Source: Neorhizobium sp. JUb45 | GTDB lineage: Bacteria; Pseudomonadota; Alphaproteobacteria; Rhizobiales; Rhizobiaceae | Length of the DNA stretch: 64,000 nt | Assembly (NCBI RefSeq): GCF_004343585.1 | Contig: NZ_SLYW01000002.1 | Span: 434,001-498,000 of the forward strand | Direction: 5' to 3' | In this document: in pieces, positions 1 through 8,452 of the stretch | How the letters are laid out: each line of letters begins with the position of its first letter | How positions within the stretch are numbered: position 1 is the stretch's first letter | Program-made: the position numbers and the translations under genes | Notes under the pieces: model-generated | What the model was told of the DNA's origin: nothing | The model's database searches: none | The model's input: only the letters and a program-made list of their open reading frames with translations

Positions 1-837
1 TACCCGTTCGAGGAATTCCAGCGTTTCAAGACGCATCCGGCCATTGCGCCAACCTTCGAAGGCGGCAAACGGCTTTCCTACGGTGCCCGCGCCATCACCG
101 AGGGCGGCTACCAGTCGGTGCCGAAACTGACATTTCCGGGCGGCGCGCTGATTGGCTGTTCCGCCGGTCTCGTCAACGTGCCGCGCATCAAGGGCAGCCA
201 TAACGCCGTTCTCTCCGGCATGCTGGCGGCCGACAAGCTGGCGGAAGCGATCGCGGCCGGTCGTGCCAATGACGAGGTCGTCGAGATCGAAAACGAATGG
301 CGCGACACCGCCATCGGCAAGGACCTGAAGCGGGTGCGCAACGTCAAGCCGCTGTGGTCGAAGCTCGGCACCGTACTCGGCGTGTCGCTCGGCGGTCTCG
401 ACATGTGGACCAACCAGCTGTTTGGCTTCTCTTTCTTCGGCACGCTCAAACACGGCAAGACGGATGCGCAGTCGCTTGAGCCGGCAAAGCTGCACAAGAA
501 GATCGATTACCCGAAGCCGGATGGCGTGCTGACCTTTGACCGTCTGTCATCGGTGTTCCTGTCCAACACCAACCACGAGGAAGACCAGCCGGTCCACCTT
601 CAGGTGAAGGATATGGAGCTTCAGAAGCGCTCCGAGCATGACGTCTATGCCGGCCCTTCGACGCGTTACTGTCCGGCCGGGGTGTATGAATGGGTGGAGA
701 AGGACGGCGAGGAGGTTTACGTGATCAACGCGCAGAACTGCGTCCACTGCAAGACCTGCGACATCAAGGACCCCAACCAGAACATCAACTGGGTACCGCC
801 GCAGGGGGCAGAGGGCCCGGTTTACCAGAATATGTAA
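1..837 (+). CDS. Electron transfer flavoprotein-ubiquinone oxidoreductase, C-terminal part (5' truncated by window)
   Basis: This membrane-associated flavoprotein passes electrons from reduced ETF to ubiquinone during fatty-acid and amino-acid oxidation. The reading frame is open from base 1, so 278 C-terminal residues are visible and the FAD-binding N-terminus lies outside. The C-terminal region carries the four cysteines of the [4Fe-4S] cluster: one in RYCPAG, then three in the NCVHCKTC stretch. It ends with the family-typical GAEGPVYQNM-like tail. A convergent LysR gene ends 37 bp downstream. Confidence 0.95.
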   Translation, partial: YPFEEFQRFKTHPAIAPTFEGGKRLSYGARAITEGGYQSVPKLTFPGGALIGCSAGLVNVPRIKGSHNAVLSGMLAADKLAEAIAAGRANDEVVEIENEWRDTAIGKDLKRVRNVKPLWSKLGTVLGVSLGGLDMWTNQLFGFSFFGTLKHGKTDAQSLEPAKLHKKIDYPKPDGVLTFDRLSSVFLSNTNHEEDQPVHLQVKDMELQKRSEHDVYAGPSTRYCPAGVYEWVEKDGEEVYVINAQNCVHCKTCDIKDPNQNINWVPPQGAEGPVYQNM

Positions 838-873
838 GACGGATGAGGCGGGTGTCATGGCCCGCCTCTTTCG

Positions 874-1758
874 TTACACACGCATGGCGTCGATCACCGC
901 GCGCAAACCGGCCGACATGTATTTTCGGGTCGGATAATAGAGATACAGCCAGTCCTCCGGCGGGCACCACGCATCAAGACAACGAACCAGCCTGCCATCG
1001 CGCAAAAACGGTTCTGCCCGGTTTTCCCAGACATAGGCGAGCGCGATGCCGGCCAATGCCGCCTCGATCATCAGCTCGTGGTCATGCAGTGTCAGAGGCC
1101 CGGTCGGTTCGAAATCGACCACTTCCGTTTCCCGGCCGAACGACCACGCATACGGCGTGCCGCTTGGATAGATATTGCGGATGCAGGCATGGCCTTTCAG
1201 GTCCGCAGGCGTTTTCGGTATCGTGTGCTTGTCAAAATATTCGGGTGAGCCGACCACGGCAAAACGCAGGCGCGGATTGATCCTGACCGCCGTCATGCCG
1301 TCGCGCAGGCTTTCGCCCAGCCGGATCCCGGCATCGAACCCGCCCTCGACGATATCCTCCAGGCGGTCGGTGGCGACGATCTCCAGCTGAAGGCTGGGGT
1401 TTTCGCGGATCAGTTTTGCCATGATCGGCCCGAGCACGAAGGGAGCGATTGAGCTCGGCGCATTGATGCGCACCTTGCCGAATGGCGTTTCGCGATACTG
1501 GTTCAGACCATCGAGCGCCGAGCCGATCTCGCCGAAGGCCGGTGAAAGCTGGGCGAGCAGCATGGCGCCGGCATCGGTGAGCGACACGCTACGGGTGGTC
1601 CGATGCAAAAGCCGGATGCCGACCCGCGCCTCCAGATTGCTGACCGCATGGCTGATGGCCGAAGCCGTGACGCCGCGCTCCTCGCTCGCCTTGCGGAAGC
1701 TGCGATGGCGGGCAACGGCTTCGAAAGCCGCCAGTTCGGAAAGGTCGGTTGTGCGCAT
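874..1758 (-). CDS. LysR-family transcriptional regulator
   Basis: The 294-residue protein has an N-terminal winged helix-turn-helix at about residues 5-63 (FRKASEERGVTASAISHAVSNLE). A periplasmic-binding-like effector domain follows at about 90-290. It is divergent from a short-chain dehydrogenase gene, with 113 bp between the start codons. This is the usual arrangement for a LysR protein that controls its neighbour and itself. The effector is unknown; dehydrogenase-linked paralogues in proteobacteria often respond to small aromatic or carbonyl compounds, but nothing here identifies one. Confidence 0.9.
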   Translation of the reverse strand: MRTTDLSELAAFEAVARHRSFRKASEERGVTASAISHAVSNLEARVGIRLLHRTTRSVSLTDAGAMLLAQLSPAFGEIGSALDGLNQYRETPFGKVRINAPSSIAPFVLGPIMAKLIRENPSLQLEIVATDRLEDIVEGGFDAGIRLGESLRDGMTAVRINPRLRFAVVGSPEYFDKHTIPKTPADLKGHACIRNIYPSGTPYAWSFGRETEVVDFEPTGPLTLHDHELMIEAALAGIALAYVWENRAEPFLRDGRLVRCLDAWCPPEDWLYLYYPTRKYMSAGLRAVIDAMRV

Positions 1759-1871
1759 TGCTGAGCCATATTCATGATTGTCAGGAAAACTATGCCGCTA
1801 ATCACGGAAATCGAAAAGGCCTAATTCTGTCCCTGCAAACGAAACAACCATCATTAGAAAGGGACATAGTC
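1759..1871. promoter_or_regulatory. Divergent promoter region between LysR and SDR genes
   Basis: This 113-bp AT-richer gap separates two divergent starts and must hold both promoters and any LysR box. A purine-rich ribosome-binding site (GAAAGGGA) precedes the SDR start by about 8 bp. I could not fix a T-N11-A LysR box with confidence. Confidence 0.45.
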
Positions 1872-2702
1872 ATGAAAACCTGGTTCATCACCGGCGCCTC
1901 GCGCGGATTTGGCGCCCTCATCACCGAACGCGCTCTCGCCAAGGGCGACAACGTCGTCGCCACCGCCCGCAATCCCAAAACCGTCATCGAGCGGTTCGGC
2001 GATCATCCCAACCTTCTGGCCGTGGCACTGGATGTCACTGACGAGGCGCAGGCGATTGCCGCAGCAGCGGCCGCTGTCGAACGTTTCGGCCGCATCGACG
2101 TGCTGCTCAACAATGCCGGTTTCGGCCTGCTGGGCGCTGTCGAGGAAGCCACGGCATCGGAAGTGGAGGCGATCTACCGCACCAACGTTTTTGGTCTTCT
2201 CTCCGTCACCCGCGCTGTGCTGCCGCATATGCGCCGCCAGCGTTCGGGCCGCATCCTCAACCTGTCGTCGATTGGCGGTTATCGCGCCGGTCCCGGTTTC
2301 GGGGTCTATTCCTCGGCAAAATTCGCCGTCGAAGGGCTGACGGAATCGCTGAGCGCGGAACTCGCTCCCCTCGGCATCCATGTCACCGCCGTCGAACCCG
2401 GTTATTTCCGCACCGATTTCCTTGATGCGGCATCGCTGTCGGTCAGCGAGCACATCATCGCCGATTACGACGAGACCGCCGGAGCCATGCGTCGTCTGGC
2501 GGCGAAAGTCAGCCATAACCAGCCGGGTGATCCGCAGAAACTGGCCGATGTGCTGATCGATTTTGCCGATGCGGACAACCCGCCGGTGCGCCTGCCGCTG
2601 GGCAGCGACACGGTGCGCGCCATCGAGGAAAAGCATGTTTCCGACGCCGCAATCGTCGCGACATGGCGGGAGATTTCCACCTCGACGGACTTCCGCGACT
2701 GA
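1872..2702 (+). CDS. Short-chain dehydrogenase/reductase (SDR family oxidoreductase)
   Basis: This is a 276-residue classical SDR with NAD(P)-dependent oxidoreductase chemistry. The Rossmann motif TGASRGFG lies at residues 7-14, NNAG at 80-83, a catalytic Ser near 132, and Tyr146/Lys150 in YSSAK. The ATG at 1872 follows a good ribosome-binding site and gives the normal N-terminus; the upstream in-frame extension lacks any family feature. It is divergent from a LysR regulator that probably controls it. The substrate cannot be told from sequence. Confidence 0.9.
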   Translation: MKTWFITGASRGFGALITERALAKGDNVVATARNPKTVIERFGDHPNLLAVALDVTDEAQAIAAAAAAVERFGRIDVLLNNAGFGLLGAVEEATASEVEAIYRTNVFGLLSVTRAVLPHMRRQRSGRILNLSSIGGYRAGPGFGVYSSAKFAVEGLTESLSAELAPLGIHVTAVEPGYFRTDFLDAASLSVSEHIIADYDETAGAMRRLAAKVSHNQPGDPQKLADVLIDFADADNPPVRLPLGSDTVRAIEEKHVSDAAIVATWREISTSTDFRD

Positions 2703-3113
2703 CATCGGACAATGCCTATATGCCATGGGCTGCAGCAATCGATGCGGCCCGTGGCGAGAGCGTGCGCATGCCCTGCAAATATTGGTGAGCCCAGCCTTTA
2801 CTGATGTGCTGCACGGGTGCAGTCTTTGATCATCAGATTGAACGGCCGGTGGCACCCGGAAAATGGCTTCTGTCGGTGAGATCAACGTGTTCATGGCGAT
2901 GCCGGCCGCCGCAAGCGAATGGCTTCACTTTAATTTCATCGTCGCCGCGCTTCTTTTAGGAATTCCCAATCCTAAATTTACTGATATTGCACTGCGGAAT
3001 CAGCTTTCCGGAAACGGCGCTTTCGAACGTCGTTTCCAGCACCGGCAACACTGTGGTGTCTCAGAAACAGTCCGAAGGCGTTGCCCTTTCGGATCATCAG
3101 AAGAGGTAAAATC
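2703..3113. other. Intergenic leader upstream of pqqA
   Basis: This 411-bp stretch separates the SDR gene from pqqA. It is locally AT-richer around 2930-3000. A short open frame at 2863-3117 runs into pqqA out of frame, with no recognisable domain or ribosome-binding site, so I do not call it. The region should hold the pqq promoter. An AAGAGGT ribosome-binding site lies just before the pqqA start. Confidence 0.5.
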
Positions 3114-3209
3114 ATGAAGTGGCATGCTCCTAAGTTCAAGGAAGTCACCTGCGGCATGGAAATCAACCGTTATGCGCAGCCGGATGGCGAAGAACCGGTC
3201 CTGTTCTAA
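3114..3209 (+). CDS. pqqA: Pyrroloquinoline quinone precursor peptide PqqA
   Basis: This 31-residue peptide is the ribosomal precursor of PQQ. The conserved Glu16 and Tyr20 (E-x3-Y within MEINRY) are the two residues that PqqE crosslinks and that become the cofactor. The typical MKWHAPKF start is present. A clear AAGAGG ribosome-binding site precedes the ATG. It is the first gene of the pqqABCDE operon, and pqqB begins immediately after its stop codon. Confidence 0.97.
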   Translation: MKWHAPKFKEVTCGMEINRYAQPDGEEPVLF

Positions 3210-4148
3210 TTGCAGGACACGGATTTGAACGGGAATACCGCATCTCTACGCTTTCTCGTTCTCGGTGCTGCCGCGGGGGGAGGGTTGCCACAATGGAATT
3301 GTGGTTGCCCCAACTGCGCGGCGGCACGCCGAGGCGAAATCGCACCCCAAACGCAATCCTCGCTGGCTGTCAGCGTCGATGGCGTCTCCTGGCTGGTTCT
3401 GAACGCATCGCCGGATATCCGCGCCCAGATGGAGCGGAACTCCGCACTTTGGCCGGCTGGTCTGCGTGGCAGCCCGATTGCCGGCGTGCTGGCGACCAAT
3501 GGCGATGTCGACCATATCGCCGGGCTTTTGACGCTGCGCGAAAAACAGGAATTTTCGCTCTACGCCACCTCGGCGCTGTTGCAGACATTGTCGGACAACC
3601 CGATTTTCAACGTGCTGGATCCGGCATGCGTGACACAGCGGAAGATTGCGCTCGATCAGCCATTTTTCCCGCTGCCGCAGCTGGAAACGCGGCTGTTTGC
3701 CGTGCCCGGAAAAGTGCCGCTCTACCTCGAAAAGGGCGAGCCGCAACTGGGCACCGAAGGCGAGCAGACGATTGGCGTCGAATTTCGCGTCGGCGACCTG
3801 CGCGCCTATTACATTCCGGGCTGCGGCGAGGTGACGCCGGCTCTGGTACAGCGCATCGACGGTGCCGACCTGCTGTTGTTCGACGGCACGGTCTGGCAGG
3901 ACGACGAGATGATCCAGCTGGGCGTCGGCATCAAGACCGGCCGGCGCATGGGCCATGTGCCGATCAGCGGCGAGGGCGGTAGCCTGGACGCGCTGTCGGC
4001 ACTGTCTATCCGGCGACGGGTCTTTGTGCATATCAACAATACCAATCCGATCTGGCGCGCCGGGCCGGAACGGGCCGCACTTGAAGCGAAAGGCTTTGAA
4101 GTGGGCCATGACGAGATGGAGATCCGCCTTGCAGAACGCTGCCGATAG
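3210..4148 (+). CDS. pqqB: Pyrroloquinoline quinone biosynthesis protein PqqB
   Basis: PqqB is a metallo-beta-lactamase-fold enzyme of PQQ biosynthesis, reported to act as an iron-dependent hydroxylase on the tyrosine-derived intermediate. The family signature (LGAAAGGGLPQWNC, then CPNC) is at the N-terminus, and NGDVDHIAGLL gives the metal-site region. No ATG is available: TTG at 3210 abuts the pqqA stop. TTG at 3225 has an AGGA at a good distance (7 bp) and may be the true start. Length is 307-312 residues, near the usual ~305. Translation is probably coupled to pqqA. Confidence 0.95.
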   Translation: MQDTDLNGNTASLRFLVLGAAAGGGLPQWNCGCPNCAAARRGEIAPQTQSSLAVSVDGVSWLVLNASPDIRAQMERNSALWPAGLRGSPIAGVLATNGDVDHIAGLLTLREKQEFSLYATSALLQTLSDNPIFNVLDPACVTQRKIALDQPFFPLPQLETRLFAVPGKVPLYLEKGEPQLGTEGEQTIGVEFRVGDLRAYYIPGCGEVTPALVQRIDGADLLLFDGTVWQDDEMIQLGVGIKTGRRMGHVPISGEGGSLDALSALSIRRRVFVHINNTNPIWRAGPERAALEAKGFEVGHDEMEIRLAERCR

Positions 4149-4911
4149 AACCGCCTTCGAGGCCCGCCTGCGCGCCATCGGCGCGGCCCGCTATCACGAC
4201 AAACATCCGTTTCACCACCTGCTGCATGGCGGCGGTGCGAACATGGTTCAGGTGCGTGCCTGGGTGATCAACCGTTATTATTACCAGAGCCGCATTCCCT
4301 TGAAGGATGCCGCCTTCATGTCGCGCTGCGAGGATCCGGACCTGCGCCGCGCCTGGCGCAGCCGTATCGAGGATCACGATGGCGGCGTGGAAGAAGGCGG
4401 CGGCATCCGTCGCTGGCTGAAACTGGCGGAAGCGGTCGGCCTCGATCCCGATTACGTCGCCTCGACGCGCGGCGTTCTGGCCGGTACGCGTTTTGCCGTC
4501 GATGCCTATGTCCGCTTCGTGCGTGACAAGCCGATGCTGGAGGCGGTTGCCTCGTCGCTGACCGAACTGTTCGCGCCGGCCATTCATGCCAACCGCATTG
4601 CCGGCCTGCTGGAACATTATGCGTTTGCCGACGACCGGGCGCTCGCTTATTTCCGCCAGCGTTTGAACGAGGCGCCCAAGGATGTCGAGTTCGGGCTGAA
4701 ATACGTGCTCGACCACGCCGATACGTTGGAAAAGCAGGATGCAGCGGCGGCGGCGCTGACCTTCAAGACAGACGTTCTGTGGTCGCAGCTGGATGCGTTG
4801 GCCTACGCCTATGTCAGCCCGGCTCTGCTGCCTCCGGGTGGCTGGGACGGACGCGAAGGCGTAACCGGTGATCTCGATGCCGAACCGCAGCGATTGAGGG
4901 CCGGAGAATGA
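4129..4911 (+). CDS. pqqC: Pyrroloquinoline-quinone synthase PqqC
   Basis: PqqC is a cofactor-free oxidase that performs the final ring closure and eight-electron oxidation to PQQ. The sequence matches the family from FEARLRAIGAARYHDKHPFH through RAWVINRYYYQSRIPLKDA, the active-site helices. The chosen TTG at 4129 has GGAG seven bases upstream and overlaps the 3' end of pqqB, giving 260 residues. An ATG at 4108 in the same frame is the alternative (267 residues). The stop overlaps the pqqD start (ATGA), showing tight translational coupling. Confidence 0.95.
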   Translation: MQNAADRTAFEARLRAIGAARYHDKHPFHHLLHGGGANMVQVRAWVINRYYYQSRIPLKDAAFMSRCEDPDLRRAWRSRIEDHDGGVEEGGGIRRWLKLAEAVGLDPDYVASTRGVLAGTRFAVDAYVRFVRDKPMLEAVASSLTELFAPAIHANRIAGLLEHYAFADDRALAYFRQRLNEAPKDVEFGLKYVLDHADTLEKQDAAAAALTFKTDVLWSQLDALAYAYVSPALLPPGGWDGREGVTGDLDAEPQRLRAGE

Positions 4912-5240
4912 CCGAGGACACCGCAGTCGAGACCGGCGGGAATGCGAGCACGCCGGACATCGTCATCGATGGCGCGACGGTGGCGAAACTTGCCCGTGGC
5001 GTAAAACTGCGCGAGGACCCCGTGCGTGGCCAGACCGTACTTCTGGCACCGGAACGGGCACTGGCGCTGGATGATATCGCTGTTGCCATCGTCAAGGCGC
5101 TGGATGGGGTGAAGACGCTCGACATCATCGCCGCCGAGTTTTCCGAACTGTTCGGTGCGCCGAAGGATGACATCCTTGCCGACATGATTGCCTTCATCCG
5201 CGAATTCTCCAACCGTCGTATGCTGGAGATCGCGCGATGA
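4908..5240 (+). CDS. pqqD: PQQ biosynthesis peptide chaperone PqqD
   Basis: PqqD is a small winged-helix RiPP recognition element that binds PqqA and presents it to PqqE. The 110-residue product has the family core (PKLARGVKLREDPVRGQTVLLAPER-like beta strands, then helices ending FIREFSNRRML). It also has a roughly 20-residue N-terminal extension compared with the usual ~92 residues. Both ends overlap neighbours by four bases (ATGA with pqqC and pqqE). Confidence 0.95.
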   Translation: MTEDTAVETGGNASTPDIVIDGATVAKLARGVKLREDPVRGQTVLLAPERALALDDIAVAIVKALDGVKTLDIIAAEFSELFGAPKDDILADMIAFIREFSNRRMLEIAR

Positions 5241-6346
5241 ACATGGTTGTCAAAGCGCCTGTGACCCGCGTGCGCCCATCTCCGCCGATCGCCATGCTGG
5301 CGGAGCTGACGCATCGCTGCCCGCTGGGCTGTCCTTACTGTTCAAACCCGCTGGAACTGGTGAAGGGGAGTGACGAGCTTTCCACCGCCGAATGGATCGA
5401 GACGTTTCGGCAGGCCGCCGAACTCGGCGTTCTGCACCTGCATCTCTCCGGTGGTGAACCGGCGGCACGCCGCGACCTGACCGAACTGACCAAGGCGGCC
5501 GCCGATCTCGGGCTTTATACCAATCTCATTACATCCGGCATCGGGCTCACCGAAAAGCGGCTGAACGAACTGGCCGAAGCCGGGCTCGATCATGTGCAAT
5601 TGTCGATCCAGGGCTCGACCGATGCGATGGCCGATCGTGTCGGCAATTATCGCGGCGGTTATGCCCGCAAGATGGCGGTGGCCGGCTGGGTGGCTGCCAC
5701 CGGCATGCCGCTGACCGTCAACGCCGTCTGTCACAAGCAGAACATGGATCAGATCGGCGACATGCTCGATCTGGCCGTCCAGCTCGGCGCCCGCCGCATC
5801 GAGGTGGCGACCGTGCAGTTTCACGGCTGGGCGGAAAGAAACCGCGCGGCCCTGATGCCGACCCGCGAGCAGGTGGAGCGCACAACGGCGCTGGTGGAAG
5901 AGGCGCGCAAACGGCTGGAAGGCGTGCTGGTCATCGATTACGTCGCTGCCGACCACCATGCGCGTTACCCGAAGGCCTGTATGGGCGGCTGGGGCTCCAG
6001 CGGCCTCAACGTCACGCCATCCGGCCGTGTTCTGCCCTGCCATGCGGCCGAAAGCATTCCGTCGCTCCATTTCGAGAGCGTGCGCGACGCGTCTCTGTCG
6101 CATATCTGGTACGACAGCAGCGCCTTCAACGCCTATCGTGGCGACGACTGGATGCAGGAACCTTGCCGCAGCTGCGACCGCAAGCATATCGACCACGGCG
6201 GCTGCCGCTGTCAGGCGATGGCGCTGGCGGGCGACCCGGCGGCGACCGATCCGGTCTGCGTATTTTCGCCGCATCACGCCGCACTGGCTGAACAGGCAAC
6301 GCGGGATGCCGAGAGCCTCGAGACGGATTTTGTCTATCGCGGCTGA
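5237..6346 (+). CDS. pqqE: PqqA peptide cyclase PqqE (radical SAM, SPASM)
   Basis: PqqE is a radical SAM enzyme that joins Glu16 and Tyr20 of PqqA by a carbon-carbon bond. Cys28, Cys32 and Cys35 form the CxxxCxxC cluster motif. The GGEP-type SAM-binding motif follows (LHLSGGEPAARRDL). The C-terminal SPASM cysteines appear in LPCHAAE, EPCRSCDRK, GGCRCQA and DPVCVF. Length is 369 residues, typical. It is the last pqq gene here; no pqqF/G protease is linked, so PqqA cleavage must be provided elsewhere. Confidence 0.97.
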   Translation: MNMVVKAPVTRVRPSPPIAMLAELTHRCPLGCPYCSNPLELVKGSDELSTAEWIETFRQAAELGVLHLHLSGGEPAARRDLTELTKAAADLGLYTNLITSGIGLTEKRLNELAEAGLDHVQLSIQGSTDAMADRVGNYRGGYARKMAVAGWVAATGMPLTVNAVCHKQNMDQIGDMLDLAVQLGARRIEVATVQFHGWAERNRAALMPTREQVERTTALVEEARKRLEGVLVIDYVAADHHARYPKACMGGWGSSGLNVTPSGRVLPCHAAESIPSLHFESVRDASLSHIWYDSSAFNAYRGDDWMQEPCRSCDRKHIDHGGCRCQAMALAGDPAATDPVCVFSPHHAALAEQATRDAESLETDFVYRG

Positions 6347-6382
6347 GACCGCCGGTATTTTTCCCTTCATTGACTTTGGCTG

Positions 6383-6420
6383 CGTCGGGCAGAGATAAGC
6401 GCCCGACGGGACCGGTTTTG
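6383..6420 (+). terminator. Possible terminator of the pqq operon
   Basis: An 8-bp perfect inverted repeat (CGTCGGGC / GCCCGACG, arms 6383-6390 and 6401-6408, 10-base loop) lies between pqqE and the next gene. GGACCGGTTTTG follows it. The T-run is short and offset, so termination may be partial. Read-through into the SecY-like gene is possible. Confidence 0.4.
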
Positions 6421-6440
6421 TTGATGAAGGGAATGACAGG

Positions 6441-7553
6441 ATGGATATGCGGCGGGCGATGACGGCGGCGCTGGTGGGGCTTGTCCTGATCATTGCGTGG
6501 AATATTCCGTTGCCGGGTCTCGACATGGCTGCTGTCGCTGATCAAACCGGCAGCAGCAGTGGTGTGGGCCGTTTCTCGATTTTCGCAATCTGGGTGATGC
6601 CACTGTTTACGGCCTTGGCGCTGGTCGAGATCCTGCGTCTGGTGACGGGTCGCCCGCGCCCGGGACAACCGGTCGGAGTCGTGGAGACGGTTGCGGTCGG
6701 GCTGATCGTTATCGTCATGACCGTTCTTGATGCCGGGGATATCGCGAATGCCCTGAGAGCAGGCGATCTTGTCGCTCTTGAGGGCGACAGTTTCTTGTGG
6801 CTGACGACGGCCACCTTTCTCGGCATGACGGCACTGACGGTGATCCTGTGTTTTCAGATCCGCATGCCGGGCTTTCGCAACGGTTTCTGGCTGTTGTGGG
6901 CTGTGGGGCCGCTCGTAGCGATGCCGAGACAGTTCGGTGGGCAGTTCGATCTGGTCAGAACAGGCGCGGTTGCGCCGACAGGCTGGTTGATTTTTTGCGG
7001 AGCCCATCTCGTCTGCGTGGTGGTGGCGATCGTCATGGTGGCGCTCTGGCGATCTGCCTGCATCCCGCAAGGTGAAGGTAAAGACGGTGAGACCAGTGCG
7101 CCGCTCGAGATCCTGATCTGGCCTTTCTTTCTGGCAACCTGGATCGCGCCGATGGCGATGAACGTTCTTGTCTTGGCCACGGACGAAGTCCTGTCTTTGC
7201 TGGCCGATCTGATCGGGTTGAGGTTTGCCGGTCTATGGATCTTTCTCGCCCAGTTGCGTCCTGTCTATTTTGGAATGGCGCAAATGGCCCTGTCGTCGCT
7301 CCTAATCCCTTTCCTTGTCTTCGCCTATGTCCGACATAACAGAAGCGTGATCCGCTCCGGTGCGCCGGTGACGCTGATCGCGACCATCATCGCGTTGATC
7401 CACATCGCATTTTTGGTCGCTTCGGAGGCTCTGGCTTGGAACTGGGGAATTTCAGTGAGCGGAATGGATCTGATCGCAGTTACGCTGACCATACTTGGCT
7501 TGCGCAATGGTAATGTATTCAAAGTCGCAGGTGCCGCGCCTGCAAGAGCTTGA
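6441..7553 (+). CDS. Divergent SecY-like ten-helix membrane protein
   Basis: The 370-residue protein is almost entirely hydrophobic, with about ten predicted membrane segments. Several landmarks line up in order with SecY: an N-terminal helix ending in NIPLPGLD (SecY: FIPIPGID); then RFSIFAIWVMP (SecY: SRASIFALGIMP); a middle pair with GFRNGFWLLWAVGPLVAMP (SecY: GIGNGISIIIFAGIVAGLP); SAPLEILIWPFFLATWIAPM opposite the SecY LPLKVNMAGVIPAIFAS region; and a short C-terminal helix pair. It is about 70 residues shorter than SecY. It lacks recognisable long basic cytoplasmic loops, including the GIRPG-containing one used for ribosome and SecA contact. It starts 94 bp after pqqE. Function is unknown; a Sec-derived membrane protein is inferred. 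Confidence 0.65.
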   Translation: MDMRRAMTAALVGLVLIIAWNIPLPGLDMAAVADQTGSSSGVGRFSIFAIWVMPLFTALALVEILRLVTGRPRPGQPVGVVETVAVGLIVIVMTVLDAGDIANALRAGDLVALEGDSFLWLTTATFLGMTALTVILCFQIRMPGFRNGFWLLWAVGPLVAMPRQFGGQFDLVRTGAVAPTGWLIFCGAHLVCVVVAIVMVALWRSACIPQGEGKDGETSAPLEILIWPFFLATWIAPMAMNVLVLATDEVLSLLADLIGLRFAGLWIFLAQLRPVYFGMAQMALSSLLIPFLVFAYVRHNRSVIRSGAPVTLIATIIALIHIAFLVASEALAWNWGISVSGMDLIAVTLTILGLRNGNVFKVAGAAPARA

Positions 7554-7776
7554 TCCCTGCCGGCGCAACGGCGATCGCAGTCATGCAGATCGCGAAAATG
7601 ATACCGATGACGGTTCTGCCATATTGTTCGTCGCCGGATTGACCGCCATCAGGAATGGTGGGTTCCGTCCGCCCCACACCTTAACAAACCACTGACAGGG
7701 TAGTTTTCCTTAGCGGTTCATTAACCATGAATTCCTAATCCTTGGCCATCTTCTCGACTCACCAAGGACACAATTC

Positions 7777-8397
7777 ATGTCGATCTCCCGCCGCGGCCTG
7801 ATGTTCGGCCTGCCGCTGTTCCTCGCCGGATGCAGCGCCACGACCTACAATGCCCAGACGAACTATGCCGCGCTGCCGAACGAACAGTTCCCGATGAAGC
7901 AGGTGCCGATCGACAAGATCAATCCGGACCTGCGCCGTCAGGAAGTCGCTTATGCGTCCGCCTATGCGCCGGGCACCGTCGTCGTCGATACGCCGGCACG
8001 CCGCGCCTATTTCATTCTCGGCGGTGGCCGGGCGATCCGTTACGGCGTCGGTGTCGGTCGCGCCGGTCTGGCGCTGGCAGGCGATGCCTATGTCGGGCGC
8101 AAGGCCGAGTGGCCGACATGGACCCCGACCGCCAACATGCAGCGCCGCGAAGAGCGTTACCGCAAGCTCGCCGGTGGCATGCCGGGTGGCCCCAACAACC
8201 CGCTCGGCGCCCGCGCGATCTATCTCTATCGCGGTGGCAACGACACGCATTTCCGTATCCATGGCACCAACCAGCCGGAATCGATCGGTCATGCCATGTC
8301 GAGTGGTTGCATCCGCATGATGAACCACGACGTCATCGATCTCTATGCCCGCATCAATACCGGTGCCAAGGTCGTTGTGCTGCAGGCGACCGCCTGA
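7777..8397 (+). CDS. L,D-transpeptidase (YkuD domain) lipoprotein
   Basis: The 206-residue enzyme crosslinks peptidoglycan or attaches proteins to it through 3-3 type chemistry. A lipobox (LAGC, residues 16-19) follows a short signal with two arginines, so Cys19 is probably lipidated. The YkuD catalytic block is clear: HGTNQPESIGHAMSSGCIRM, with Cys178 as nucleophile and the upstream His and Ser-Gly. It stands alone and is followed by a strong terminator. Rhizobiales rely heavily on L,D-crosslinks, which fits, but the exact substrate is not shown. Confidence 0.93.
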   Translation: MSISRRGLMFGLPLFLAGCSATTYNAQTNYAALPNEQFPMKQVPIDKINPDLRRQEVAYASAYAPGTVVVDTPARRAYFILGGGRAIRYGVGVGRAGLALAGDAYVGRKAEWPTWTPTANMQRREERYRKLAGGMPGGPNNPLGARAIYLYRGGNDTHFRIHGTNQPESIGHAMSSGCIRMMNHDVIDLYARINTGAKVVVLQATA

Positions 8398-8420
8398 TCT
8401 TTGGCAATTCCTGATGAGAG

Positions 8421-8446
8421 GCCCGTCGGCACCCCGGCGGGCTTTT
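8421..8446 (+). terminator. Rho-independent terminator of the L,D-transpeptidase gene
   Basis: A GC-rich stem (GCCCGTCGG / CCGGCGGGC, with one G-T pair) and a CACC-type loop are followed by five T residues. Confidence 0.8.
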
Positions 8447-8452
8447 TGCGTT

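Noticed and set aside
2863..3117. 84-residue frame running into pqqA
   Set aside because: No ribosome-binding site or similarity; its end overlaps the pqqA ribosome-binding site and start out of frame.
7495..7695. 66-residue frame at the end of the SecY-like gene
   Set aside because: Out of frame with the gene, with no start context or motif.
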